DNA from: Candidatus Aalborgiella aggregata
Lineage (GTDB): Bacteria > Pseudomonadota > Gammaproteobacteria > Burkholderiales > Burkholderiaceae_C
Direction of reading: 5' to 3'
NCBI GenBank assembly: GCA_016705065.1
Contig: JADIYY010000004.1
Location: 1-64,000, forward strand
Length of the DNA: 64,000 nucleotides
Of this stretch, positions 1 through 9,406 are shown piece after piece; positions within the stretch are counted from its first letter, which is position 1; each line of letters begins with the position of its first letter. The position numbers were made by a program, and so were the translations under genes. The notes beneath the pieces are model-generated. The model did no database searches. It saw only the letters and a list, made by a program, of their open reading frames with translations, and was not told the DNA's origin.

Positions 1-501
1 ACACCAAGAGCAGCCCCAAATCGTGTTAGCTGCACCTACGCCAGCACCAAACTCTTGCATCACCAATTCATGTCCAAACACCAGCAAAATGCCCGAATAG
101 CTTAACGCCATGGCAGCGATTTGCCTGGCACTGATGGGCTTTTTGTACAGCAACCACGCCATGATCAACACCAGTGTGGGGTTGATGTACAAAATCAAGC
201 GTTCTAGCGACGCTGTGATGTATGCCAAACCCGCAAAATCCAAATAGCTGGCCAAGTAGTAGCCGGTAAAGCCCAAACCCAAGATGCCAAACCAATCGTG
301 TTTCGTCAAAGCTGCTTTGCCGCGACTGGCCCACCACGCCATGATGGCAAAAAAAGGCAATGAAAACAGCATGCGGTACATCAACAAAGTCACCGCATCC
401 ACACCGTAGCGATAATGGTTGAATAGCAGCATGGGTTTAAATGCTATGTTTTTAATAGCAGTGTAGGCAACAAATACGCCGACTATAGCCTGATTTTTCA
501 T
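1..501 (-). CDS. EamA/DMT-family transporter (3' end outside window)
   Basis: Inner-membrane permease of the drug/metabolite transporter superfamily; substrate unknown. 167 residues are visible, about half of the usual ~290, and the frame runs off the window at base 1. Hydrophobic helices alternate with short polar loops: LLMYRMLFSLPFFAIMAW, then FGILGLGFTGYYLAS, then ERLILYINPTLVLIMAWLL, the last being the typical end of the first EamA domain. I chose the ATG at 501; another in-frame ATG lies at 522. The first ~20 residues (KNQAIVGVFVAYTAIKNIAF) are encoded by a copy of the dispersed repeat, so the native start may have been replaced or extended by the insertion. The N-terminus overlaps the 3' end of the upstream hydrolase frame. 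Family confident, start uncertain. Confidence 0.75.
   Translation of the reverse strand, partial: MKNQAIVGVFVAYTAIKNIAFKPMLLFNHYRYGVDAVTLLMYRMLFSLPFFAIMAWWASRGKAALTKHDWFGILGLGFTGYYLASYLDFAGLAYITASLERLILYINPTLVLIMAWLLYKKPISARQIAAMALSYSGILLVFGHELVMQEFGAGVGAANTIWGCSWC
441..497 (-). repeat. Dispersed ~55-bp repeat, copy A
   Basis: Reads on the minus strand as AAATCAGGCTATAGTCGGCG, then TATTTGTTGCCTACACTGCT, then ATTAAAAACATAGCAT. It supplies the N-terminal codons of the EamA gene and, in another frame, the last codons of the hydrolase gene. Confidence 0.75.
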
Positions 502-1403
502 ATGGTTTATGGTAAGAGACATTTATTGGCGTTGTAAATGCTTTGAACCACTTGACGCAATTGTGCAGTTCCAAAATGCCCGCTTCATGCGTGGCATGGG
601 GTACTTCAATATAGCGTGCTTTCACGCCACGTGCTTGCAGGGTTTGAATATAGCCTGTGACTTGTTCGGGTTTGGTGTTGCTGTCTTTTGCACCTGTGAT
701 GGCGGTGACATGCACTGTTTTGAAAACTTTATCGGCCACTTCATGCGGTGACAAGCTGCGCCGGACGATGTTCTTGGCCCACCTTGGCGGCGGATGTTCA
801 AATCGCAAGGGCAAGCAATCAGTACGGCATCATCAATCAAATCAGGATGCCGGCCCAAGATCACACCGGCAGTTGCTGCACCGCCTGAATAGCCCACTAA
901 CACCACACGGCGCGAGCTGTATTTGGCTTTGAGAGCATGAATGGCATTGGCAACGGCATCCACATTGTGCGCCGTGTAATTGTCTCCACCGCCCATGGTG
1001 CTGCCGGTTGATGCGTTTTGTTCGAATCGGCATAGCCGGGCCGAATCATGCCCACGAAACACGGTGTGAGGTGTTTGATTCGCAAAGCCATTGAAGTGTT
1101 TGAAATGCCTGTCGTACAAACCACCACGGCTGCTGTCGCCATGCAAATAGACCAACAATGTAGTGCTGGTTTTCATGTTTGTTGAGCTGCGCCTGGCTCT
1201 GTGGGCAGCACCAAACATTCCAAGCACTCTAATTGGCCATCCACTTTGTTCACACCGTCTGCGTCTGGGCATGGATTTGATGTTGCCGCTTTAGCCGGTG
1301 CAGGAACATGTTGAACATCGACTGCCCATGCATTCAAATTTGCAAAATCGCACCTACGAGCAAGGCTAAATTCAGAACGCATTGCACTCTGCTTTTCATC
1401 CAT
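452..1403 (-). pseudogene. Alpha/beta hydrolase, multiply frameshifted
   Basis: Secreted or periplasmic serine hydrolase of the alpha/beta fold (acylaminoacyl-peptidase/dienelactone-hydrolase type); substrate unknown. The pieces lie in different minus-strand frames: an N-terminal stretch from about 1403, a core with TTLLVYLHGDSSRGG, the nucleophile elbow VLVGYSGGA, and a C-terminal part with AITGAKDSNT and the likely catalytic His in EVPHATHEAG. Shifts are inferred near 1350, 1190, 1060, 1022 and 785; two of them compensate around FVGMIRPGYADSN. Several coincide with short A or T runs, so base-calling errors are likely, but true decay cannot be excluded. The start ATG at 1403 overlaps the inferred stop of the DUF3422 gene, indicating one operon. 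The last ~25 codons read through a dispersed repeat. Confidence 0.6.
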
Positions 1404-2760
1404 GCCCTTTGATTTTGCGGTGCACGCGCTTCAACGACCACCAAACCACCAGCGCCACAAAGGTACTGCGATAGCCGAAGTCATTTCACTGCTGAGTGGC
1501 CAATTCATTTTCTGCGCCCCTTTGGCCACATAGCCAATCAGCCCCACGATGTAATAGGTGATCGCTGCCACTGACAAGCCTTCGACCGTGGACTGCAATT
1601 TAAGCTGCAAATCTTGCCGTGAGTTCATGGTTGACAGCAAAGCTTGGCTGTTTGTTGTTGTTCAATCTCAACCCGCGTGCTGAGCAAATTGCTGATGCGC
1701 GACACACGGGTGGACAGCGCGTCTTGACGCTTGGCCGCCCACTCACAGGTGCTGCGTGCAGGCGTGAGCCGCCGGTCCATGAATTCTCTTATGGTTTGCA
1801 AACCTGGCAAGCGCGATTCGTCAATTTCTTTGATGCGGTCGTCCACCAATTTGAAATAGGCCGTGCTGGCTGAAAAGCGCGAATGCGTGGTGGCGTATTG
1901 GCTTTCAACTTGCCCTGCCAACAGCGTCAATCGGTCCAGCAGTTTGGCATCGTCTAATTGGTCAGCACTGCCTGCACTGCCTGAACTGCCTGAACTGCGG
2001 ATAGCCTGCGCCAAATCAACCAAATCAGTTTCTTGCTGCATCAAAGCGTGCGCTGACTGACGTGCAACAGGCAAACCCAGTAAAGCCAACATGCGGTAGG
2101 TTTCAATTTCAATCAATCGCAAAACCAAGCGTCCATGCGCCTCTGTGACATGTCGCCCGCAAACACCAAAACGCGTGAATAGCCATCGGCATGAATCGCA
2201 AAATCAGTGAACACTTGCGCAAAGCCGCCAGCCACATTGGAGCCCACCAAGGTGTCTTCATTCAACAAGGTTTTGCACCACGCATCGCTTTGTTGCTTGA
2301 TTTGAAATCCGTTTTGTTTCATCACCCACAAATGGGCACTGGAAACATTTTGCCCGGGCAAACCTGCCAACCAAGCTTGGGGCACAGCTTCTAAAGCGGT
2401 TGGTAATTGGACTTGTGATACTTCTGGCATTTCAGCAACATCAATGTTGCGCATGAAAGTGTAATTGACGAATTCGGTATGCAGCTCCCAACGCAATCGA
2501 AAACCTGCAATATCCATCCGGATGTGTGTGGCATGGTCGTCTAGCTGCGGCAAATGGTGGTCTCGCAAGAGTTTGGCCACATGCGCACGACTGGCTTTGC
2601 GTTCGTCTTCACTACACAGCATCACGATGTGGGTGATGGCGATAGGCGCAGTCAGCGCCTCCGGCGGACGGGCGTGGATTTCGTTGTGCAGAGCAACCGG
2701 AAGCGGATGCTGGACGAGATGCTGCACGTGATGTTGTACGGTTTGCAAATGGTTACTCAT
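1396..2760 (-). CDS. DUF3422 family membrane protein (frameshifted)
   Basis: Member of DUF3422, a proteobacterial membrane-anchored family of ~430 residues with no established function. Three frame segments join into one protein of the expected length: an N-terminal part with HNEIHARPPEAL and the HTEFVNYTF motif, a middle helical part (TYRMLALLGLPVARQ) and a C-terminal part with VEGLSVAAITYYIVGLIGYV, the predicted membrane segment. Breaks are near 2122, 1632 and 1463. The last frame ends KRVHRKIKGHG with a stop at 1396-1398. I prefer ATG 2760 over the in-frame ATG at 2790, which abuts the terminator. The downstream hydrolase start overlaps this stop. Family assignment is firm; the breaks are probably sequence errors. 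Confidence 0.72.
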
Positions 2761-2790
2761 AGCGCCAATGGTAGCGAATTTTGTTGGCAT

Positions 2791-2823
2791 AAAAAAAGCG
2801 GCATTCTGAGAACGCCGCTTTTT
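2791..2823 (-). terminator. Rho-independent terminator after tctA
   Basis: Near-perfect stem AAAAAGCGGC / GCCGCTTTTT with an 11-nt loop, followed on the minus strand by a run of seven T. It lies just after the tctA stop and separates the tct operon from the DUF3422 gene. The flanking A/T runs could make it work in both directions. Confidence 0.85.
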
Positions 2824-2844
2824 GTAGTTAGTTATATGAAAAAC

Positions 2845-4355
2845 TCATTCTTCGACAAACGCCTCTTCGCGTTTCTTTTTCATTGATGGTAGCATCACCA
2901 CAGCCAACAGTGCCACTGCGACCAACAACAAACTCAATGACAAACCGCGCGTCAGGAACACGCTCCAGTCACCACGTGACAGTAACAAGGCACGGCGCAA
3001 GTTTTCTTCCATCATGGGGCCCAAAATAAAGCCCAATAGCAATGGCGCTGGCTCCATGCCCAGTTTGATGAACACATAACCGATGAAACCAAATATCGCC
3101 ACCATCCAGATATCAAAGGTATTGTTATTGGTGGAATACACGCCAATTGCGCAGAACAGCACAATGGCCGGGAATAACCAACGGTATGGCACGCTCAGCA
3201 ATTTGATCCAAATGCCAATCAGTGGCAAATTCAAAATAATCAACATGGCATTGCCAATCCACATGGATGCAATCAAACCCCAAAAGAGTTCAGGGTTGCT
3301 GGTCATCACCTGAGGACCAGGTTGAATGTTGTGAATCGTCATCGCGCCCACCATCAAGGCCATCACCGCATTTGGCGGAATACCTAATGTGAGCAAGGGA
3401 ATAAATGAAGTTTGCGACGCTGCATTGTTGGCAGCCTCTGGTGCTGCAACGCCCGAATATTGCCTTTACCAAATGGCACTTCACCTGGATTCAGTTTGGT
3501 TTTCTTCTCAATCGTATAAGCGGCAAACGCCGCCATCACTGCACCGCCGCCCGGCAAAATACCCAGCACTGAGCCTAATGCTGTGCCACGCAATGTGGCC
3601 GGAACCATGCGTTTGAAATCTTCCAAAGTTGGCATCAAGCCTTTGACTTCGGATGTGTAGACTTGCCGCTCGCTTTCATGCTTACCCAAGTTGTGAATGA
3701 TTTCGCCATAGCCAAACACGCCCATCGCAATCACGATAAAGCCCAAACCATCGGTCAGCTCTGGAATATCAAAACTGTAGCGCGCCACGCCAGAATTGAC
3801 GTCGGTACCTACCAAACCCAACAGCAAACCCAGCAAAATCATGCCAACCGCTTTAAGCAATGAACCAGAAGCCAACACCACAGCGCCGACCAAACCCAAA
3901 ATCATGAGTGAAAAATATTCTGCAGGACCAAACTTGAATGCCACTTCAGTTAACGGCACCGCAAACGCTGCCAAAACCAATGTACCTACACAACCAGCAA
4001 AGAATGAGCCCAAACCTGCAGCCGCCAGCGCAGGCCCCGCACGCCCATTGCGCGCCATTTGATGCCCGTCAATGATGGTCACCACCGACGACGCTTCGCC
4101 AGGCAAATTCACCAACACAGCTGTAGTTGAACCTCCATACTGTGCACCATAGTAAATACCTGCCAACATGATTAAAGCGGATACGGGTGGCAAAGCATAG
4201 GTTGCAGGTAATAGCATCGCGATGGTTGCCAAAGGCCCAATGCCTGGCAAAACGCCAATCAAGGTACCCAACAAACAGCCGATGAAGGCGTACATCAAAT
4301 TCACCTGCGTGAATGCCACACCAAAACCCAAACTCAGGTTGTTAAATAAATCCAT
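2845..4355 (-). CDS. tctA: Tripartite tricarboxylate transporter, large permease TctA (frameshifted)
   Basis: Large integral membrane subunit of the tripartite tricarboxylate transporter family, which imports carboxylates with a periplasmic binding protein (TctC) and a small permease (TctB). Family signatures visible: IGVLPGIGPLATIAMLLP, YYGAQYGGSTTAVLVNLPGE and, in the second half, LGIPPNAVMALMVGA and PQVMTSNPELFWGLIASMW. Full length would be ~503 residues, normal for TctA. One frameshift near 3450, apparently one G missing in a G run, separates the two halves; repaired it reads GNIRGVAAPEAANNAASQTS. ATG at 4355 has an AAGGA ribosome site. It follows tctB; no tctC is present in the window. 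A strong terminator follows. Confidence 0.88.
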
Positions 4356-4390
4356 TTTTTTATCCTTGTGCTTTTAATTGGTGACAAACA

Positions 4391-4878
4391 TTACTTGGTT
4401 AAAAATGCGGGCCACACTGGGAACTGCAATTTCAGCAACAAAATAAAAGCGGCATAGCTAATAATGGCCAGTACCGTGGCCAGCACAAATACGCCCTTGA
4501 AATTGAACTCATCACCAGCCAAGCTGGCTATGAAAGTCAAAGCATAAATAGCGACAATCAAACCAAATGCGGGAAGTCCTATGCTGGGAAGACCTGCCAG
4601 CAGTGCGCCAAAAATCAAGTTAGCAGCCAGAATAAAAACAAAGGCTTCCATGCCCATTTGCCAATTTTCTCGCCGTCTTCCGTCTTGATGGTCAAAGATT
4701 CAAAAATAATGAAGCCGCCTAATGCAGTCATCAACAAACCTACCAAACGTGGGAAATAACCTGGGCCCATTTTTGCCGCATCGCCCATGCCATAGCTGAC
4801 CGCGCCTATCGCAAACGCCAAACCCACCCCTGTGAACAGCAAACCAGCAAAAAAATCTTTTTGACTTTTAATCAACAT
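4391..4878 (-). CDS. tctB: Tripartite tricarboxylate transporter, small permease TctB (frameshifted)
   Basis: Four-helix small membrane subunit of the TctCBA carboxylate importer. It opens with KSQKDFFAGLLFTGVGLAFA and KMGPGYFPRLVGLLM, the classic TctB N-terminal pattern, and ends with a long hydrophobic segment (ATVLAIISYAAFILLLKL). A single-base deletion near 4638 splits it; the repaired join is KPLVFILAAN. I chose ATG 4878 rather than an upstream start because GGAAGG lies 8 nt before it. tctA follows after a 35-bp gap. The usual upstream tctC is absent; the next gene upstream on this strand is unrelated. The pair may use a binding protein encoded elsewhere, which is common in Burkholderiales. 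Confidence 0.83.
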
Positions 4879-4980
4879 TACTAACCTTCCAAGAAAATTG
4901 ATAAGTCGATTATGTCCCTGCAATAAGCTACGTGTAAGCAAAAATTTTGCGGGTAAACCCTTGTTTTTTCACATTGTGAA

Positions 4981-5722
4981 TTAATTTTTCACATATATTG
5001 GTTTAAACACCTTCAACCACTTGGATGCGGGCAAGCCAAATTTGCTTTCAATTTCTACTGCCTGAGCTTGCAAAGCTTCACGTTTAGGCTGCGTGGGTGT
5101 TCGCTGGGCCAAAACGATGGTGTTGCCTTCGCGGGTGGCTTTGAATGCCCAAACCGCATTGGCTCCAAAAACTTCAGTAATTTTGTCTACTGTACTTTGA
5201 AAGCTGGAAGAACGACCAAATAAATTCACCGTCATGATGCCATCGTCGGTCAACAGTTGTTTGCAATCGGCATAAAACTCACTGCTGTCCAACACCGGCG
5301 CTGCGGCTTCTTCCGTCATACAAATCCACTTGCAATGCGTCGATTTGCCCGTGCCATTTGGCTTTTTTGATTTCCAGCGCTGCATCGGCCACCACTACTT
5401 GCAAACGCGCCTCATCGGGCGGCAATTTGAACCACAAGCGGCAGGCTGAAACCACTTGCGAATTGATTTCAATCGCAGTGGTGTGCATGCGCAATTCTTT
5501 ATAACAAAATTTGGTGCATGTGGCGGCCCCCAGTCCCAATTGCATGGCTTGGCGTTTGGCAACACTGCTTGGGTCCACGAACAAAAGCCATGCCATCATA
5601 CGTTGCACGTATTCCAATTCAATGTCAAAAGGGGCATCAATCAACATGCTGCCTTGAATCCACGGCGTGCCTAAATGCAGCGTGCGAACATCACCCCAAT
5701 CGCTGAAATTCACTTCGGGCAA
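4981..5722 (-). CDS. Spermidine-synthase-like methyltransferase-fold protein (frameshifted)
   Basis: Protein of the spermidine synthase (SpeE) superfamily with a Rossmann nucleotide-binding fold; many Burkholderiales carry such a stand-alone paralogue whose product is not established. Visible: QLGLGAATCTKFCYKELRM (glycine-rich loop), TAIEINSQVVSACR (acidic end of beta2), then QVDLYDEEAAAPVLDS after repair and DDGIMTVNLFGR. A one-base insertion near 5315 breaks the frame. No ATG precedes the conserved TLPEVNFSD stretch: the listed start is a TTG and the open frame extends further upstream to a stop near 5780, so the true start is uncertain. Its 5' end faces the divergent htpG promoter. Confidence 0.65.
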
Positions 5723-5757
5723 GGTGCCCGATTCTGTGGCACTGTTTGTTTTTGTCT

Positions 5758-5784
5758 CTTGAAATTCAGAATCTTGCCCCTAGT
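5758..5784 (+). promoter_or_regulatory. Sigma32-type heat-shock promoter of htpG
   Basis: CTTGAAA at 5758-5764 matches the sigma32 -35 consensus exactly. CCCCTAGT at 5777-5784 matches the CCCCAT-type -10 with a 12-bp spacer, inside the range known for RpoH promoters. It lies about 54 bp upstream of the htpG ATG, a typical target gene. Confidence 0.75.
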
Positions 5785-5837
5785 TAAAATGCGGTCTCTT
5801 CTTTGTATTCAATTTTCTTTGCTCGATTCTACGTTCT

Positions 5838-7824
5838 ATGTCCAAACAAACCCTTTCCTTTCAAGCCGAAGTGGCGCAACTGCTGCACCTCGTTACCCAT
5901 GCGCTGTATTCCAACAAAGAAATTTTCATGCGCGAGTTGGTATCCAACGCGTCGGATGCCTGCGACAAATTGCGTTTTGAAGCCCTGAACAACAACGCCT
6001 TGTACGAAGACGCGCCCAATTTGGAAGTGCGTGTGAGCTTTGATAAAGATGCGAAAACCATCACCATTGCCGATAACGGCATTGGACTCTCCCAACAAGA
6101 AGCGATTGACAACTTGGGCACCATTGCCAAAAGCGGTACCAAAGATTTTGTCTCCAAACTGTCTGGCGACCAAAAAGCAGATTCACAACTCATTGGTCAA
6201 TTTGGTGTGGGGTTTTATTCGGGTTTCATCGTGGCAGACAAAATCACGGTTGAATCGCGTCGCGCGGGTTTGCCAGCCAAAGAAGGCGTGCGTTGGGTCA
6301 GTGGCGGCTCTGGCGATTTTGAAATCGAAAACATTGACCGCGCCCAGCGTGGTACCAGTGTGATATTGCATTTGCGTGATGATGCGCTGGAATACGCCAG
6401 CACATGGAAACTGAAGAGCCTGATCAGCAAATATTCAGACCATATCAGCCTGCCCATTTTGATGGAAAAAGAAGAGTGGAAAGAAGGCGAACCACTGGAC
6501 AAAGACGATCCATCCAAAGGCACTAGTGGCGGCGGCATGGTGATGACGGGCGAATGGGAAACCGTGAACCAAGCAAGCGCCCTGTGGACCCGTTCGAAGA
6601 AAGACATCACACCAGAGCAATACCAAGAGTTCTACAAACAAATCAGCCACGACCATACCGATGCGCTAGCACACACGCATAACCGCGTAGAGGGCAATCA
6701 AGAGTACACCCAGCTTTTGTACATTCCTGCCAAAGCACCCATGGACATATACAACCGCGAACGCGCAACGGGTTTGAAACTGTACGTCAAGCGCGTGTTC
6801 ATCATGGACGATGCCGAAGCGCTGTTGCCAACCTATTTGCGATTTGTCAAAGGCGTGATCGATTCCAACGACTTGCCATTGAACGTGAGCCGCGAATTGC
6901 TGCAAGAAAGCCGCGATGTGAAAGCCATTCGTGAAGGCTGTACCAAACGCGTATTGGGTATGTTGGAAGACATGGCGAAACACAATGCGCTGCCACCTAA
7001 AGGCTCGCCCGATATGGTGGAGGACGTACTCACCGCAGAAGAAAAAGCCGAACAAGATGCGGCCGTCGGTAAATACGACAAGTTCTATGCCGAATTTGGC
7101 GCCGTCATGAAAGAAGGCTTGGGCGAAGACTTTGCCAACAAAGACCGCTTGGCCAAATTGTTGCGCTTTGCCACCAGCACCACCGACACAACATCGGTAA
7201 GCTTTGCCGACTACAAAGCCCGCATGAAAGAAGGCCAAGAGGCGATTTACTACATCACTGCCGACAACGCCGCAGCCGCCAAAAAACAGCCCGCAACTGG
7301 AAGTGTTCAAGAAAAAAGGCATTGAGGTTTTGCTGATGACCGACCGTGTGGACGAGTGGGCGCTGAACTACTTGCACGACTTTGATGGCACACCCTTGCA
7401 AAGCGTGGCCAAAGGCGCTGTCGATTTAGGCAAGTTGCAAGACGAAGCAGAAAAGAAGGCAGCGGAAGAAGCCGCCGAAACCTTCAAGCCTCTGCTCGCC
7501 AAACTCAAAGAAGCCTTGAAAGACCAAGTGGAAGATGTGCGCGTCACCACCCGCTTGGTTGATTCACCCGCTTGTTTGGTGGTGCAAGACCACGGCATGA
7601 GCACGCAACTGGCCCGCATGCTGAAGCAAGCTGGCCAAACCGCGCCCGATGTGAAACCGGTGTTGGAAGTGAATGCCGAACACGCCTTGGTGAAAAAATT
7701 GGATGGCTCAGTTCACTTCAATGATTTGGCACACATTCTGTTTGACCAAGCTTTATTGGCCGAAGGCGGCATGCCATCCGACCCTGCCGCCTATGTGCGC
7801 CGGGTGAACGCCTTGTTGGTTTGA
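5838..7824 (+). CDS. htpG: Molecular chaperone HtpG (Hsp90), frameshifted
   Basis: Bacterial Hsp90, a homodimeric cytosolic ATP-dependent chaperone acting with DnaK on client proteins. N-terminal GHKL ATPase domain: NASDACDKLRFEAL (catalytic Glu region), DNGIGLSQQEAIDNLGTIA and GQFGVGFYSGF (lid). Middle domain: NVSRELLQESRDVKAI. C-terminal dimerisation domain follows the break. Repaired length ~661 residues, normal for the family. The frame breaks at a run of six A near 7281-7286 (one A too many); repaired it reads AAAKNSPQLEVFKKKG. In so conserved a gene this is most likely a sequence error. A sigma32 promoter lies upstream, and the stop overlaps the next start (TGATG). Confidence 0.9.
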
Positions 7825-8279
7825 TGCGACTAGGAGCTTGGCTTAAATTCCCCGCTGCGCTGTGGTGGGGCAGTTTGACCACGCTGGGCTTCATTGTTGT
7901 GCCTCTGCTGTTCAGCCACTTACCCAGCAAGCAATTGGCAGGCAACATGGCAGCACGATTATTTGAGGCGCAAACTTGGATGTCTGTGGCTTGCGGTCTG
8001 GTGCTCTTGCTGGCTTTGCGATTTCAAAAAGAAAAAACCGCTCATACAGCCCTTAGCTCTACAAAATATATAGAAAATCAGCCTGTATCCGGCGTATTGA
8101 TTGCCTATGATGCTATTATATATATAGCATTAGGCATGTTGCTGGCCTTGCTCATTCAATTCGGCGTTACACCCCACATTGTGGCCAGAGACAATTTAAT
8201 GCTCTGGCACACGTTGGGTAGTTTGATGTATTTTGCGCAATGGGTGTGTGCAGGTGTGGTGCTGTGGAAAGTGCGCTAA
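7824..8279 (+). CDS. DUF4149 family membrane protein
   Basis: Small inner-membrane protein of the DUF4149/TMEM205-like type; no established function. Four hydrophobic segments: ALWWGSLTTLGFIVVPLLFS near the start, SVACGLVLLLAL, IYIALGMLLALLIQFG and a C-terminal one ending AQWVCAGVVLWKVR. ATG at 7824 overlaps the htpG stop, suggesting translational coupling. Residues ~82-103 (ENQPVSGVLIAYDAIIYIA) are encoded by an in-frame copy of the dispersed repeat; nearly the same peptide opens the EamA protein at 501. The insertion falls in the loop between TM2 and TM3, where extra residues are probably tolerated. Family assignment rests on hydropathy pattern and N-terminal sequence. Confidence 0.7.
   Translation: MRLGAWLKFPAALWWGSLTTLGFIVVPLLFSHLPSKQLAGNMAARLFEAQTWMSVACGLVLLLALRFQKEKTAHTALSSTKYIENQPVSGVLIAYDAIIYIALGMLLALLIQFGVTPHIVARDNLMLWHTLGSLMYFAQWVCAGVVLWKVR
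8074..8130 (+). repeat. Dispersed ~55-bp repeat, copy B (in frame in a CDS)
   Basis: Contains AAATCAGCCTGTATCCGGCG, then TATTGATTGCCTATGATGCT, then ATTATATATATAGCAT. It lies entirely within the DUF4149 gene without interrupting the frame. Confidence 0.82.
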
Positions 8280-8290
8280 GCTTTCCACAG
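8262..8290. repeat. Perfect 10-bp inverted repeat over the stop codon
   Basis: CTGTGGAAAG and CTTTCCACAG are perfect complements separated by 9 nt containing the DUF4149 stop codon. No T run follows, so a classical terminator is unlikely. It lies between convergent genes and may slow or stop transcription through RNA structure. Confidence 0.5.
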
Positions 8291-8306
8291 TCCATCCATT
8301 TACAAA

Positions 8307-9323
8307 TCAAGCAGCACCGGCCAAACTGCATGTTTTGCTGGCATTGCCGCGTACCAAACGCACTAATTTTCCTGATCCTTCTCGAAACGCTGGGTCACGA
8401 TATCCTGAACCAGCATTACCAGAATCAAAATTGATAAACAATGCAGATGCGGCAGGATTTACCCAGAATGGTGAGTATGCCTGTGGGAAGGCATCGATTC
8501 CTGTTGAAGTCCAGTAGCCAGATGATGGCGAAGGTGTATTCGGAAACCACACTTGATCAATGTATGGCGCTGAATCACCCGTAACTAAACAAGCCAATTC
8601 CTCTGCTGCTGGCACACGCCAATCAGTTTTACCGCATAAGCTAGCTGCATTTACTGCTTTGCTAAAGCCCACCGAGTTAGCTACTGCATCAATATCAGCT
8701 TGTTCAGGTTCAACCCAACCTTCTCCCCATTTTTGCAGCGCCGTGGTGCTGTCAAAATTCGATTTGTATTGGTCATTACCGCGCAAGCCCGTACCAGGCC
8801 CTGTTTGCCCTTGCCAAATCAAGCCTGTGCTGTTGTCACGCACACACTCGGTTTTTTCATAGTAAGTGGCTACATTATTAGCATCGCAGCCTTTAAATAC
8901 CAAGCTGTAACCCGTTGTGCCGATGGCTGCAGGTGTGCATGATGTGGGTGTTGGTGGTGGCGTATAGCCGCAGCTGTTGCCTTTGACTGTCACCGTGTAA
9001 ATCACCTGCGTACCGTCTGGCGCAGTGACGGTGAATTTCACGGGCTGACTGTAGTCGCGTGCCACTTTAGGGTCTGGACTAACGGTAGCACCATAGGCTT
9101 CAACGTCAGCGACCAAGTTGGTCAGATCCGTGCAGGCTTCTTTGGCAGTCAAATCAATGGTGACATTTTGACCACTCACAGTACCTTTGACACTGTTGAT
9201 TTGAAAGTCAGCTTCCACTTTCGTGGGGTCTGAACTGCTGCACGCACCCAGCATAGCGATACTTAGTGCCAATCCCAAACTAGAGATCAGTTTGAGGGGG
9301 CGAGAAGATTGAAGTTTCAACAT
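8307..9323 (-). CDS. DUF1566 (Lcl_C) domain lipoprotein, copy 1
   Basis: Predicted lipoprotein: short signal peptide, lipobox ALSIAMLGAC, then a serine-rich linker. Residues ~30-120 form a beta-rich domain of the DUF5018 kind (VKGTVSGQNVTIDLTAKEAC, then APDGTQVIYTVTVKG), followed by PPPTPTSCTPA and a C-terminal DUF1566/Lcl_C domain with ECVRDNSTGLIWQGQ, TDWRVPAAEELACLV, SSGYWTSTG and VRLVRGN. These domains are found in surface or periplasmic proteins; ligand unknown. I chose ATG 9323 because GGAG precedes it by 6 nt, not the longer frame to 9386. The neighbouring gene at 9407-10429 is nearly identical over the first ~220 residues and quite different afterwards. Confidence 0.8.
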   Translation of the reverse strand: MLKLQSSRPLKLISSLGLALSIAMLGACSSSDPTKVEADFQINSVKGTVSGQNVTIDLTAKEACTDLTNLVADVEAYGATVSPDPKVARDYSQPVKFTVTAPDGTQVIYTVTVKGNSCGYTPPPTPTSCTPAAIGTTGYSLVFKGCDANNVATYYEKTECVRDNSTGLIWQGQTGPGTGLRGNDQYKSNFDSTTALQKWGEGWVEPEQADIDAVANSVGFSKAVNAASLCGKTDWRVPAAEELACLVTGDSAPYIDQVWFPNTPSPSSGYWTSTGIDAFPQAYSPFWVNPAASALFINFDSGNAGSGYRDPAFREGSGKLVRLVRGNASKTCSLAGAA

Positions 9324-9406
9324 AAAAGCTCCTTTGGTTAAGTTAAGAAAATGGTCGAATTTTGTCGCTGATCCGTTGTGAACCATGAACGAAGAAATGT
9401 TTTATT

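Noticed and set aside
509..932. Plus-strand open frames opposite the hydrolase gene
   Set aside because: Antisense shadows of a gene with recognisable domains on the minus strand.
6666..7322. 218-codon open frame antisense to htpG
   Set aside because: It is a shadow of the htpG codon pattern; composition (Phe, His, Cys rich) is not protein-like and no ribosome site is present.
7260..7330. Programmed frameshift in htpG
   Set aside because: No conserved slippery site or stimulator; many unrelated genes show the same homopolymer-type break, so sequence error is simpler.
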